From CAZUNO01 sp964621445 [NCBI: Candidatus Hadarchaeota archaeon] (GTDB taxonomy: Archaea; CAYQAE01; CAYVLA01): a stretch of DNA of 64,000 nt. A program made the position numbers and the translations under genes. Every line of letters starts with the position of its first letter. The stretch's first letter is position 1. The stretch is from NCBI GenBank assembly GCA_964621445.1, contig CAZUNO010000011.1, forward strand, positions 1 through 64,000. The letters run 5' to 3'. The notes under the pieces were generated by a model. That model was not told where the DNA came from, made no database searches, and saw only the letters and a program-made list of their open reading frames with translations. This document shows positions 7,712-17,737 of this stretch, piece after piece.

Positions 7712-9391
7712 ATGAATGATGATAATCTGGAGTCACTGATACGGGGGTTCGCCCTGAGAAATGCCGTCGACCACGGGGGTGAATGCCGGCTGTCCTCGGT
7801 CCTGGGCTCCGTTTTCTCGGCCCGGGAGGAGGCCAGGTCGAGGGCCGGGGAGGTAAGCAAGGAGGCCAAGCGCGTGGTCCGGGAGGTCAACTCCATGTCC
7901 CCGGACCAACAGAGGAAGGAGTTGGAGGCCATCGAGCTCCCCGAGGACCAGGAGGAGGAACCGGAGGAGGGACTCCCTCCCCTGGAGGATGCCGAAAAGG
8001 GCCAGGTGGTCATGAGGTTGGCCCCCTACCCATCCGGCCAGCTCCACCTGGGGAGGGCCAGGATGGCCATACTCAACGACGAGTACGCGAAGCGGTACGA
8101 CGGGAAGCTGATCCTGGTCATCGATGACACCGCGGGGTCGGCGGACAAGATACCCATACAGGAGGCCTACAAGGGCATCCCCAGGGATCTGGACTGGCTG
8201 GGGGTGGAGTATCAGGAAACGGTGTACAAGTCGGACCGCCTGGAGATTTTCTACTCCTACGCGGAGAGGTTCCTCAAGGAGGGATGGGCCTACGCCTGCA
8301 CCTGCAGGGCCAAGGAGCTCAGGGAGAACAGGGCACAGGGACGGGAGTGCGACTGCCGTTCCCAGTCGGTGGAGAAGAACCTGGAGGGGTGGGAGAAAAT
8401 GCTCTCCGGCCACTACGAGCAGGGCGAGGCCGCGATCCGCCTCAAGACCGACATGCAGCACCCCGACGCCGCCTTCAGGGACCGGGTACTTCTCAGGATC
8501 AGCGAGCGCCCCCACCCCAGGGTGGGGACCAGGTACCGGGTGTGGCCCATGCTGGAGTTCTCCTGGGCCATAGACGACCACCTGCTGGGCATAACCCACG
8601 TGCTCAGGGGAAAGGACCTGATGATGGAGGACAAGATGGAGAGGTTCATGTGGGACCTCCTGGGCTGGGAGGAGCCGGTCATCATCCATCACGGCATGCT
8701 GGGCATCGCCGGGGCCAAGATGAGTAGCTCTGAGTGCAGGAGGAGGATAGAGCGTGGCCAGTACGAGGGATGGGAGGACCCCCGTACCTGGAGCATCGTC
8801 AGCCTCAAGGCAAGGGGGATCAGGGCCAGGGCCATCAGGGAGTTCATACTTTCCTGCGGGCTCTCCCTGACCGACGTCAAGGTACCGGTGAAGAGCCTGT
8901 ACGCCGAGAACAGGAAGATCATAGACCCCGTGGCCAACCGGTATAACTTCGTGAATCGGCCGGTTCGCATCTCGGTCAGGGACCCTCCCGGCATTGGCGG
9001 GGCCGAGCTCGAGTTTCACCCGGATTTCGAGGAGCGGGGAACCAGGAGCGTCCCGGTGGACCCCGGCTCGATCTACATCGACGGCTCGGACTTCGAGGAG
9101 ATGGAGGGCAGCGTGGTCAGGCTGAAGGAGCTCTACAACGTGGAGCTGGAATCCGAGGCCCCCTACAGGGGCGATGACCTGGTGTCGGAGATGGCCAAGA
9201 TCCAGTGGGTCTCAAACCCCAACCTGCCGGCGAAAGTCATCATGCCCGACGGCTCGGTCCTCATGGGTCTGGCCGACCCAGGGATCCGGGATCTCCGCCC
9301 TGGCTCGGTGATACAGTTCGTGCGTTTCGGGTTCTGCAGGCTGGACTCCCGTGAGGGGGAGGAGCACCTGTTCAGATTCGCACACCGCTAG
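7712..9391 (+). CDS. gltX: Glutamate--tRNA ligase (archaeal type)
   Basis: The 559-aa class I synthetase charges tRNA-Glu with glutamate. An approximately 95-residue acidic N-terminal extension precedes the Rossmann fold, as in archaeal GluRS. The HIGH-type motif is degenerate (HLGR at 112-115, within YPSGQLHLGRAR) and the KMSKS loop is KMSSS at 336-340. The C-terminal part is the beta-barrel anticodon-binding domain of archaeal/eukaryotic GluRS. A CTCRAKELRE segment and following CDC near residue 215 recall the zinc-binding insertion. It is expressed from its own TATA box; the convergent carB ends 5 nt downstream. Confidence 0.95.
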   Translation: MNDDNLESLIRGFALRNAVDHGGECRLSSVLGSVFSAREEARSRAGEVSKEAKRVVREVNSMSPDQQRKELEAIELPEDQEEEPEEGLPPLEDAEKGQVVMRLAPYPSGQLHLGRARMAILNDEYAKRYDGKLILVIDDTAGSADKIPIQEAYKGIPRDLDWLGVEYQETVYKSDRLEIFYSYAERFLKEGWAYACTCRAKELRENRAQGRECDCRSQSVEKNLEGWEKMLSGHYEQGEAAIRLKTDMQHPDAAFRDRVLLRISERPHPRVGTRYRVWPMLEFSWAIDDHLLGITHVLRGKDLMMEDKMERFMWDLLGWEEPVIIHHGMLGIAGAKMSSSECRRRIERGQYEGWEDPRTWSIVSLKARGIRARAIREFILSCGLSLTDVKVPVKSLYAENRKIIDPVANRYNFVNRPVRISVRDPPGIGGAELEFHPDFEERGTRSVPVDPGSIYIDGSDFEEMEGSVVRLKELYNVELESEAPYRGDDLVSEMAKIQWVSNPNLPAKVIMPDGSVLMGLADPGIRDLRPGSVIQFVRFGFCRLDSREGEEHLFRFAHR

Positions 9392-9395
9392 CCGG

Positions 9396-12300
9396 CTACT
9401 CGCCGGGGTGGTAGTAGTCAATGGAGTTTATGCTGACCTCGCCCTTCTTTAGGTTCTCTATGGCGCTGATGGATGCCCGGGCCCCGGCCAGGGTGGTTAT
9501 GTAGGGTATCATAAGGTCCACGCTGGCCCTCCGGATCTTGAATCCGTCCCTGGACGCGCTTCCCCCCTTGGTTGGGGTGTTCACGATGAGGTCCAGCTCC
9601 CGGTCCCAGATCATCTCCAGTATCTCCGTGCTCCCCTCGCTGATCTTTCGCACCACCTGGATCGGTATGTCCGGGTGTTTGCTCCAAACGGCCTCCGCGG
9701 TGCCGTCGGTGGCAAGGATCTCGAATCCCAGCCCGTGGAAATCCTGGGCTATGTCAGGGATCTGTTCGTTGTCCTCGCTTCTGACCGATATGAGTATCTT
9801 GCCCGAGCTGGGCAGTTTCATGCCCGCCGAGACCTGTGACTTGTAGAAGGCCCTGCCGAAGTCGCTGTCTATTCCCATGACCTCTCCCGTGGACTTCATC
9901 TCCGGCCCCAGCTTGGGGTCCACGCCGGGCAGCTTTATGAACGGGAACACGGCCTCCTTGACAGAGAAGTGCTTGATATCCTTCCTGCCCACCATGCCCA
10001 GGTCCTTTAAGGTGTACCCGACCATGACCTGGGTGGCGATCTTGGCCAGGGGAACGCCCACCGACTTGGAGACGTAGGGTATGGTTCTCGACGCCCTGGG
10101 ATTGGCCTCCAGGACGTAGACCTGGCCGTCCTTGACCGCGTACTGTATGTTCAGGATGCCCACCACCTCAAGCTCCACGGCGATGGCCCTGGTGTAGTCC
10201 TCGACCTTCTCCAGAACCTCGTCCTCCAGGGACTGGGCGGGTATCACGCAGGCGGAATCGCCCGAGTGAACCCCGGCCTGCTCTATGTGCTCCATGATGG
10301 CCCCTATGAACACCTCCTCGCCGTCGGAGACGGCGTCCACGTCGAGCTCGATGGCGTTGTCCAGGAAGCGGTCGATGAGTATGGGGTGCTGGGGGGATAC
10401 GGAGACCGCCTCGTCTATGTACTCCTTCATTTCCTCCTCGTCATGCACGATCTCCATGGCTCGTCCCCCGAGCACGAAGCTGGGCCTGACCAGCACCGGG
10501 AAGCCGATCTCCATGGCTATTTTCATGGCCTCATCCCTCTTCATGGCGGTGCCGTAGGGGGCCTGGGGGATCTCCAGCTTGTTGAGTATCTCGGTGAACT
10601 TCTCCCGGTCCTCTGCCTTGTCTATGCTCTCCGGAGGGGTGCCCAGGATGTTAACCCCGGCCCGGGCCAGCTTGCCGGCCAGGTTGATGGGGGTTTGTCC
10701 GCCGAACTGAACGATGACTCCCCAGGGTTCCTCCCTGTCGATGACGTTCATCACGTCCTCGAAGGTCAGGGGCTCGAAGAACAGCTTGTCGGATATGTCG
10801 AAGTCGGTTGAGACCGTCTCCGGGTTATTGTTGATGACGATTGACTCGTAGCCCTCCTCCTCCAGGGTCATCACCGAGTGAACTGTGCAGTAATCGAACT
10901 CTATGCCCTGCCCTATCCTGATGGGCCCGCCCCCGATTATGGCCACCTTCTCCTTTTCGGAATCCGAGTGGAGCGCCTGGTCGGAACGGGGTTCGTAGGT
11001 GGAGTAGTAGTATGGCGTCCGGGCCTTGAACTCGGCGGCGCAGGTATCCACCATCTTGTAGGAGGGGGTCACTCCCTTTCTCTTCCTGGACCTTCTCTGC
11101 TCGAACTCATCGCTGTCCACGGCGTGGGCTATCTGCACGTCAGAGAAGCCCTTGCGCTTGGCCTCCCGGAGGAGCTTCTCGGGGACATCGCCCTTCTCCT
11201 CGCACATCCCAAGCCTGCGCTCGATGGACAGCAGGTCGTGCAGCTTGTCCAGGAACCAGGGGTCTATGCCGGTCAGGTCGTGGACCTCGTCCACGGTCAT
11301 CCCCCTGCGGAACGCCTCGTGTATGTAGAATATTCGCTGGTCGGTGGGCTCGGTTAGCTCGGTGACCAGCTCCTTCTTGGAGACCCGGGAGAACGCCTCC
11401 TGCTTGGGGTCGCAGCCGAAGCCGTACCTCCCGATGTCCAGGCTCCGTATGGCCTTCTGTATGGCCTCCTCGAAGGTCCTGGCCAGGCTCATGGCCTCCC
11501 CCGTGCCCTTCATCTGGGTTCCTATCCTGGTATCCGCGGTCCTGAACTTGTCGAAGGGCCACCGGGGTATCTTTGCCGCGATGTAGTCCAGGGTTGGCTC
11601 GAAGCTTGCCGGGGTCTCCTTGGTCACCCGGTTGGGTATCTCGTCCAGGGTCATGCCCACAGCGATCTTGGCCGATATTCTGGCTATGGGATAGCCGGTG
11701 GCCTTGGAAGCCAGCGCCGAGCTGCGGGAGACCCTGGGGTTGACCTCGATAACGTAGTAATCCCCGGTCTTGTTGGAGAAGGCGAACTGTATGTTACATC
11801 CCCCGTGAACCTTGAGGGCCCTGATTATCTTGAGCGAGGCCGTCCTCAGCCTCTGGTGGTCAACGTCGCTGAGGGTCTGCAGGGGGGCCACCACTATACT
11901 GTCCCCGGTGTGTATCCCCATGGGGTCGAAGTTCTCCATGGAGCACACTATGTTGCAGTTGTCATCGGCGTCCCTCATGACCTCGTACTCCATTTCCTGC
12001 CAGCCCTTGACCGACCTCTCGATCAGGACCTGCTTGGCTATGCTGGACTGAAGGCCACGTTCCACTACCTTTCTGAGCTCGGTATCGTTATCCGCCATGC
12101 CTCCCCCCGTTCCTCCCAGGGTGTAGGCGGGGCGGATGATCACCGGGTACCCGATATCCTGGGCGGTGTAGAGGGCCTCGTCCACGGTGCTCACCGCCCT
12201 GCTCTCGGGTATGGCCTCGCCTATCTTCAACATGAGGTCCCTGAACTTCTCCCGGTCCTCCGCGGTCTGTATGGTCTCCAGTGGGGTTCCCAGGAGCTCC

Positions 12301-12658
12301 ACGTTGTTCTCCTCCAGGACCCCCAGGGTACCGAGCTGGGCGGCTAGGTTTAGACCGGTCTGGCCACCGATGGTAGGCAGTAAACCGTCAGGTTTTTCCT
12401 TCTCGATTATGCCTGATACGATATCGGGGACCAGGGGCTCTATGTACACCTTGTCGGCCATCCCGGTGTCAGTCATGATGGTCGCCGGGTTGGAGTTGAC
12501 TAGAATTACCTCGTAGCCCTCTTCTCTAAGGGACCAACAAGCCTGTGATCCGGAGTAGTCGATTCCGAGGGCCTTGAGCCCTATTCGGCGGCTTGTCCGA
12601 TCACGATCGGTCCCGATCCTATGACCATTATCCTGTGGATGTCATCTCTTTTGGGCAC
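9396..12658 (-). CDS. carB: Carbamoyl-phosphate synthase large subunit, interrupted near its 5' end
   Basis: CarB makes carbamoyl phosphate from bicarbonate, ATP and CarA-derived ammonia. The long frame (1026 residues from 12476) has both ATP-grasp halves and a C-terminal MGS-like allosteric domain (LATDGTAEAVWS, VNTPTKGGSASRDGFKIRR). The missing N-terminus is found upstream: GTG at 12658, with GGAGGAAGGAG before it, encodes MPKRDDIHRIMVIGSGPIVI and GQAAE, then TAG at 12583-12581. Removing 20 bp (12563-12582) restores GQAAEFDYSGSQACWSLREE in frame and gives a normal length of about 1070 aa. Unless the insertion is an assembly error, only an N-truncated protein starting at 12476 could be made. 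No carA is in the window. Confidence 0.9.
12563..12582 (-). other. 20-bp insertion that breaks carB
   Basis: The minus-strand insert AGGGCTCAAGGCCCTCGGAA contains a perfect 5-bp inverted repeat (AGGGC/GCCCT) around TCAAG. Without it the flanks join as GAATTCGAC, encoding the expected Glu-Phe-Asp of CarB. It introduces TAG and shifts frame by +2. Confidence 0.75.
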
Positions 12659-12723
12659 CTGTCTCCTTCCTCCATGGAGTTTCACCTTTACTGGTGGTGA
12701 TTCAACCACATGGTTAGGGGTTA

Positions 12724-12738
12724 GAATAAAAATATGGC
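12724..12738 (-). promoter_or_regulatory. Candidate carB promoter (TATA-like)
   Basis: The minus-strand run ATATTTTTATTC lies about 70 nt upstream of the GTG at 12658, implying a leader of about 45 nt. The surrounding intergenic stretch 12659-12826 also holds CTTTTATTG near 12790, a likely TATA box about 33 nt before the plus-strand zinc-ribbon ORF. Confidence 0.35.
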
Positions 12739-12826
12739 CATCAGGGCTTTTTGGCTCGGCAATTGACAATGAGGGGGGTGAATTAACGCTTTTATTGCCC
12801 AGACCGAATGTGGGCCGAGGTCTGGA

Positions 12827-12997
12827 ATGGAGGTCACTGCTAAATGTCCCTACTGCGGCAGATTGAGCACTTACCGGGTTAAGCCCAACGTGCGGAGGCT
12901 GGTCTCCTGTACCTGCGGTAAGGGGAGTTTCTACCTCAAGAGGGTGGATCGCATCGAAGTACTTGAGAGTACCGGGAATAATGGAGGGGTCGGATGA
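12827..12997 (+). CDS. Small zinc-ribbon protein (56 aa)
   Basis: This ORF begins MEVTAKCPYCGRLSTYRV and has a second Cys pair (SCTCGKGSF, C28 and C30). CPYC plus CTC is a classic four-Cys zinc-ribbon arrangement at the correct spacing for a small beta-ribbon. The tail is short and basic-to-neutral. A TATA-like CTTTTATTG lies about 33 nt upstream. Archaea have many such small zinc ribbons, often nucleic-acid binding, but the role here is unknown. It is too short for a firm homology call, although the Cys pattern makes a chance ORF unlikely. Confidence 0.6.
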   Translation: MEVTAKCPYCGRLSTYRVKPNVRRLVSCTCGKGSFYLKRVDRIEVLESTGNNGGVG

Positions 12998-13018
12998 ACC
13001 GGCTCCCCAACGGTTGCA

Positions 13019-13580
13019 GTGAGCTCGATGAGGTTTCATGGATGGTGGCGGGAGTTCTGCCTGGGTCTGCTTCTGGTCCTGGCCTATACCGCGGTGAACC
13101 TGGCGTCCAGGGACCGGCGCCAGGTGGCCATGGAACACTCCCGGGACCTGATCCGTCTGGAGCAGAGGGCGGGATATTCGCTGAGCCCGGTTCAGGAACG
13201 TTTTCATCCTGTTCTCCCTAGCCTGCTTCCTGGTTTTCCTGCTGTATCCCTGGGCCTCTCCCCGGCTGATGGAGGGCTACGGGTTCGTGGACCTGTTGGA
13301 GCTGAGTTCGCCCCTGAGCTAGGGGACCGAGGGCCTCAGCCAGGCCCCAAACCCCTACGCCTCCATGCCCAGCGTCGCGCTCTTTGACGGCCTCATCTTC
13401 CGGGTGGCGGCCTTGTCCTACCCGGTGCTCATGCTGGTCTCCATCATACTGTCCGCCAACCACCTTTTCGTGGACTGTGCGGCCTCATTTGCGCTCCTGG
13501 TGCCCCTTGCTCACCTGGAGTCCAGGGACCTGACGAGATATTTAAAATGCCGCATCCAGAGGGCATTAGTAAAGCCGTAA
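13019..13580 (+). pseudogene. Decayed PAP2-superfamily membrane phosphatase
   Basis: The 5' part (start GTG 13019 or ATG 13028) encodes a membrane helix and RDLIRLEQRAGYSLSPVQ. The frame then changes near 13200 and continues as RNVFILFSLACFLVFLLYPW, with a TAG at 13320-13322, then PNPYASMPSVALFDGL and SANHLFVDCAASF to 13580. Intact relatives (PAP2/Aur1-like lipid phosphatases) have about 50-60 more residues between the first two parts, so an internal deletion is likely. The usual MPS-L/V-H catalytic His is also missing, while the late HxxxD remains. A frameshift, a stop, a deletion and a lost active-site residue together indicate a dead gene. Confidence 0.75.
13537..13548 (+). promoter_or_regulatory. 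TATA box for pncB
   Basis: GATATTTAAAAT is centred about 48 nt before TTG 13591; it lies inside the tail of the PAP2 remnant. Confidence 0.5.
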
Positions 13581-13590
13581 GGGCGATGAA

Positions 13591-14754
13591 TTGAGATTTC
13601 ACACTGCGGACGATGAGGAGATAAGGGCTGGAGGAACCGCGGACATATACTTCCAGCGTACGGTGCGCATAATAGAGGAAAAGAACTGGGACCGGCCGGT
13701 GGTGGCCGAGGTCACCGCCAGTTCCCTGCCCCCCGGGTGGTCATGGGCCCTGCTGGGGGGCATGGAGGAGGTCGCCCACCTCTTCGAGGGCCGGGGCCTG
13801 GACGTCCTGGCCATGCCCGAGGGCAGCATCCTGCACCCCTTCGAGCCGGTGATCAGGATAGAGGGGATGTACTCCGAGTTCTGCGAGCTGGAGACCCCCC
13901 TCCTGGGCCTGGTGTGCCAGCCCTCGGGTATCGCCACCGCCTCGGCCAGGTGCAAGCTGGCCGCCTCCTTCAAGCCGGTATACAGCTTCGGGATCCGCAG
14001 AATGCACCCCGCAATCTCCCCCATGATCGACAGGGCGGCCTACATAGGGGGTGCCGATGGCATATCGGGTCTTTCCGGGGGCAGGCTCATGGACATTGAC
14101 CCCGTGGGGACCATACCCCACGCCCTGATAATACTGGTCGGGGACCGGAAGAGGGCCTGGCGGGCCTTCGACGAGATAATTGACGAGAAGGTGCCGCGAA
14201 TAATGCTCGTGGACACCTTCTCGGATGAGGTCGTTGAGTCCCTGGCCGCGGCCCAGGCCCTGGGCCAGAAGCTGGCCGCGGTCCGGCTGGACACCCCCTC
14301 AAGCAGAAGGGGGGACATGAAAAGCATAATCCGGGAGGTGCGCTGGAAGCTGGACGCCGAGGGTTTTCCCTCGACCAGGATATTCGTTTCCGGCGGGCTG
14401 AACGAGGACTCACTGGCCGAGCTCTCCCACGTGGCCGATGCCTTCGGGGTGGGAACGTCCATTAGCTCCTCCAGGACCGTCGATTTCGCCCTGGACATAG
14501 TGGAGGTGGAGGGAGAGCCCGTTGCCAAGAGGGGGAAGCTGTCTGGGGCCAAGAACGTCTTCCAGTGCCCGGGCTGTTTCAATAGGGAGGTAACCCTGGA
14601 GAAGGAGGCCCCCACCTGCACCTGTGGCCGCAAGATGGAGAATCTACTAGCTCCCCTGGTTACGGGAGGAAAGGTGGCCGACCTGCCCGGGCCGGAAGAG
14701 ATAAGGCAGAAGGTAATCGAGAGTTTGAAGGAAAGGAAACTCGGTCTAGGATAA
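13591..14754 (+). CDS. pncB: Nicotinate phosphoribosyltransferase (archaeal, with zinc ribbon)
   Basis: The 387-aa enzyme forms nicotinate mononucleotide from nicotinate and PRPP in NAD salvage. The type II PRTase barrel is recognisable: [11 protein letters not shown] near the N-terminus, the [14 protein letters not shown] active-site region (about residue 130), VDTFSDE and a phosphate-binding [10 protein letters not shown] and GVGTSI late in the barrel. A C-terminal four-Cys ribbon (CPGCF and CTCGRK) matches Thermoplasma-type enzymes. Start is TTG 13591; the nearby ATG at 13586 is out of frame. Enolase follows by 14 nt and is probably co-transcribed. Confidence 0.9.
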   Translation: MRFHTADDEEIRAGGTADIYFQRTVRIIEEKNWDRPVVAEVTASSLPPGWSWALLGGMEEVAHLFEGRGLDVLAMPEGSILHPFEPVIRIEGMYSEFCELETPLLGLVCQPSGIATASARCKLAASFKPVYSFGIRRMHPAISPMIDRAAYIGGADGISGLSGGRLMDIDPVGTIPHALIILVGDRKRAWRAFDEIIDEKVPRIMLVDTFSDEVVESLAAAQALGQKLAAVRLDTPSSRRGDMKSIIREVRWKLDAEGFPSTRIFVSGGLNEDSLAELSHVADAFGVGTSISSSRTVDFALDIVEVEGEPVAKRGKLSGAKNVFQCPGCFNREVTLEKEAPTCTCGRKMENLLAPLVTGGKVADLPGPEEIRQKVIESLKERKLGLG

Positions 14755-14768
14755 TTGGAAGTGAGAAA

Positions 14769-16079
14769 GTGGAAACATCGATAGTTAGCGTAAAGGCCAG
14801 AGAGATACTGGATTCCAGGGGCAACCCCACGGTCGAGGTGGACCTGGAAACCGAGAAGGGCTTCGGCCGGGCGGCCGTGCCCTCCGGGGCCAGCACCGGG
14901 GAACACGAGGCCCTGGAGCTAAGGGACCAGGACCCCCAGAGGTTCAACGGCAAGGGCGTGCTCAAGGCGGTCTCCTCGGTCAACGAGGTCATAGCGCCCG
15001 CAGTGGTGGGCATGGACGTTGCCGACCAGGAGAGCATTGATAGGGAGATGATAGATCTGGACTCGACCGAGAACAAGGGGAACCTGGGGGCCAACGCCAT
15101 CCTGGGAGTCTCCCTGGCCGCCTGCCATGCCGCCGCCGACACCCTGGACGTGCCCCTGTACGAGCACCTGGGCACTATGGCCTTCGGGAGAAGGTCGGAA
15201 AAGTACCTCATGCCCCTGCCCATGTCCAACGTGGTGAACGCCGGGAAGCACGGCGGGGGAGAGCTCGAGCTTCAGGAGTTCATGATACAGCCGGTGGGGG
15301 CCGGCAGTTTTGGGGAGGGTATCAGGTGGATCGCCGAGATATACCACCAGCTGCGCCAGGTCCTGGTCTCCAAGTACGGGGAGTCCATGAAGAACGTTGG
15401 CGACGAGGGAGGGTTCTCGGGACCAATAGATCACGTCGAGGACGTCCTTGATGCCCTGATATCGGCCACCGAGAACGCCGGTTACCAGCCCGGGAAGGAG
15501 GTCTCCATAGCCTTGGACCCAGCGGCCAGCGAGTTCTACTCCGACGGCACATACACCGTGGAGGGCAAGCCCCACAGCTCCCAGGAGCTTGCCGATTTCT
15601 TCGTGGACCTGGTTGACAGCTACCCCATATACTCGATCGAGGACGCCATGGCCGAGGACGACTGGGAGGGATTCAGGGACCTCACGGAAAGACTGGGGAA
15701 CAAGATCCAGATAGTGGGCGATGACCTGTTCGTGACCAACACCAAAAGGCTGAAGCGGGGCATAGAGATGGGTGCCTGCAACGCCCTGCTGCTCAAGGTA
15801 AACCAGATAGGAACCCTGTGGGAGGCCATGGAGTCCGCCAAGATGTGTATGGACAACGACTACGGGGTGGTCATAAGCCACAGGAGCGGGGAGACCGAGG
15901 ATACCACCATCGCCGACCTGGCGGTGGGCCTGAACGCGGGGCAGATAAAGACCGGCGCCCCCTGCAGGTCGGAGCGCAATGCCAAGTACAACCAGCTGAT
16001 CAGGATAGAGGAGGAGCTGGGGGACAGCGCGTTCTACGCGGACGGTGACTTCAGGACCGGTTACCTGAAGTTCATCTAG
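14769..16079 (+). CDS. eno: Enolase
   Basis: The 436-aa glycolytic/gluconeogenic enzyme interconverts 2-phosphoglycerate and phosphoenolpyruvate. Standard features are present: [15 protein letters not shown] at the N-terminus, [14 protein letters not shown] loop, NVGDEGGF (catalytic Glu pair), metal ligands in [22 protein letters not shown] and VGDDLFVTN, the catalytic Lys in LLKVNQIGT and [10 protein letters not shown] signature. GTG 14769 is the start, with GGAAGTGAG just upstream. It is probably expressed with pncB. The 3' end overlaps the convergent tatC by 4 nt. Confidence 0.97.
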   Translation: METSIVSVKAREILDSRGNPTVEVDLETEKGFGRAAVPSGASTGEHEALELRDQDPQRFNGKGVLKAVSSVNEVIAPAVVGMDVADQESIDREMIDLDSTENKGNLGANAILGVSLAACHAAADTLDVPLYEHLGTMAFGRRSEKYLMPLPMSNVVNAGKHGGGELELQEFMIQPVGAGSFGEGIRWIAEIYHQLRQVLVSKYGESMKNVGDEGGFSGPIDHVEDVLDALISATENAGYQPGKEVSIALDPAASEFYSDGTYTVEGKPHSSQELADFFVDLVDSYPIYSIEDAMAEDDWEGFRDLTERLGNKIQIVGDDLFVTNTKRLKRGIEMGACNALLLKVNQIGTLWEAMESAKMCMDNDYGVVISHRSGETEDTTIADLAVGLNAGQIKTGAPCRSERNAKYNQLIRIEEELGDSAFYADGDFRTGYLKFI

Positions 16080-16794
16080 TCCCATTTCGGCCTGTAGACC
16101 AGGGAGGCCACCAATATTCCCAGCTCGTAGAGCACGTACATGGGTATGGACACTATTATCTGGCTCACCATGGTGGGATCGGGGGTTATCACCGCGGCCA
16201 CCACCAGGATTCCGATGACCGCCAGCGGCCTGTTCTTTTTCAGAAATCCCGGCGAGACGATGCCCAGCCTGGCCAGCATGGCGGCTATGAGGGGGTACTC
16301 GAACACCGAACCGAAGACCAGTAGCATGAGGAAGATGAGGAGATGGTCTTGTCGACGGCCCACATGTTCTCGATCAGGGTCTCGTCGAACATGGTGCGGA
16401 GGAAGTCCATGGTGAAGGGGACCATGATCAGGTAGCCGAAGCCCAGTCCCAGGAGGAAGAGGACGGTGGCCGGGGGGATCAGCATGATCACCAGCTTCTT
16501 CTCGCTTGGTTTCAGGGCGGGGACCACGAAGGAGAAGAACTCGTAGGCCAGCACCGGGAGGGCGATGACCATCCCCACCACCAGGGAGATCTTCATCCTG
16601 GCCAGCGCCGCTGCCAGGGGGGTCAGAGCCTTCAGTCTCATCCCCCCCAGCACGTCATTCTCCATGGTGAGCAGGATGCGCTCGACCAGAAATATCCAGC
16701 CGATGCCGAACCCTGCCCCCACCGCCACCAGGGAGACCACGAGACGGCGCCTGAGTTCCTCCAGGTGATCGAAAAAGGACATTTCACCGCTCAT
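16076..16794 (-). CDS. tatC: Twin-arginine translocase subunit TatC, frameshifted
   Basis: TatC is the six-helix receptor of the Tat system, which exports folded proteins with RR signal peptides. The first frame (from ATG 16794) begins [20 protein letters not shown], a canonical TatC start, and runs in frame through MWAVDKTI. The rest ([20 protein letters not shown] to YRPKWD) continues in the +1-related frame ending at 16076. The switch lies near 16340 in a TCTCCTCATCTTCCTC tract, where a single missing base would explain it. Together the two parts give about 240 aa, the normal length. It may be a sequencing or assembly error rather than a real lesion, since tatA next door is intact. Confidence 0.85.
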
Positions 16795-16860
16795 CTTCGA
16801 TTTGCCGGATATCCAGAGGACTGGGTCCTTAAATCTGCCACGATTGTGGGGCCCAAGGGC

Positions 16861-17253
16861 TCATTCCTCGCTCTGGTCCTCGGTGGCCGGGGGCTGGTCG
16901 GAGTATATGACCTCCATGATATCGCTTCTAAGACGTTCCCGGTCCTTGCCCTCGGTCTCGATACCCAGCCTGTGGGCCGCCTCCTGGAGGCTGTCCAGGG
17001 GTAGCTTCCTGTGCTCCAGGGCCTCCCGTTCCTGGTCCTGGTCGGGTCGTTTATCCTCCCGCTCCTGGGCCGTGAGCTCGTTCATGAGCTCGTTGCCGGC
17101 GTTCCTGAACCTGGCAACCGCGGTCCCCAGCTGCCTGGCTATCTCCGGGACCTTCCTGGGACCGAATAGAATCACCGCTACCAGTATGACGATGATCTCC
17201 AGCGCCCCTACGACCGGCAAGGAAAAACCCGTGGTAAGTGGTTTCAAAGGCAA
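16861..17253 (-). CDS. tatA: Sec-independent translocase TatA/TatB-type protein
   Basis: The 130-aa protein has one N-terminal membrane helix (about 12-30), the FGPRKVPEIARQLG hinge and amphipathic helix typical of TatA/Hcf106, then a charged, Glu/Gln-rich cytoplasmic tail (RPDQDQEREALEHRK) ending in an acidic stretch. TatA forms the pore-like assembly that works with TatC, whose gene lies just downstream in the same direction (66-nt gap). TatA and TatB cannot be separated by sequence in archaea; the name is generic. Confidence 0.9.
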   Translation of the reverse strand: MPLKPLTTGFSLPVVGALEIIVILVAVILFGPRKVPEIARQLGTAVARFRNAGNELMNELTAQEREDKRPDQDQEREALEHRKLPLDSLQEAAHRLGIETEGKDRERLRSDIMEVIYSDQPPATEDQSEE

Positions 17254-17285
17254 GATAAATCTTTGTGAAATAGCCCTCTACCGAC

Positions 17286-17705
17286 CTAGGTGGACCGGCT
17301 GTCGAAGTACAGGGGAAGAACCATGGAAATCACCAGAACCGATCCTATGGCCAGTATGCCCATTTCCATGCCCTGCAGGAGGCGAAAGAAGTCGTTGACC
17401 TTAACCCCGGAGACCATCCATCCCTGCTCCCCGTATGGACGAACGTTCTCCTCCCCCAGCCTGGACCTGAACAGGTTTCTGGCCCTCCGGTCCCGTACGA
17501 GTATGGTTGTTGAATAGCTGCTCCTCTCGCTGGCGTCGGCAAGTATGAAGGATGCTGGCCGGTCGCCGAAGGTGCTCATGTAGTAGTTTGCCATCATCAC
17601 GTACCCTCCCTTCAGCACTCCGCCCGTGGCACCGATCTGGTAGATTGAAAGCAGGGACATGGTGAAGAACAGAAATACGCATATCCCGGCAACCGTGGTC
17701 CTCAT
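17286..17705 (-). CDS. Hypothetical protein with two membrane helices
   Basis: The 139-aa protein has an N-terminal hydrophobic helix (about 5-23, FLFFTMSLLSIYQIG), an extracytoplasmic domain of about 85 residues (LVRDRRARNLFRSRLGEENV) and a C-terminal helix (about 113-133). The topology suggests a loop outside the cell held by two anchors. I do not recognise the family. It lies upstream of tatA in the same direction (32-nt gap) and downstream of the tRNA methyltransferase, so the group may be one transcript. Confidence 0.6.
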   Translation of the reverse strand: MRTTVAGICVFLFFTMSLLSIYQIGATGGVLKGGYVMMANYYMSTFGDRPASFILADASERSSYSTTILVRDRRARNLFRSRLGEENVRPYGEQGWMVSGVKVNDFFRLLQGMEMGILAIGSVLVISMVLPLYFDSRST

Positions 17706-17737
17706 CGGGGCAAGAGGGGAGGGCTAGCTCAAAAATG

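Noticed and set aside
12581-13207. A 208-codon minus-strand frame containing the CarB N-terminus
   Set aside because: Only its last 26 codons are CarB; the rest runs antisense through the zinc-ribbon ORF and PAP2 remnant and has no protein-like features.
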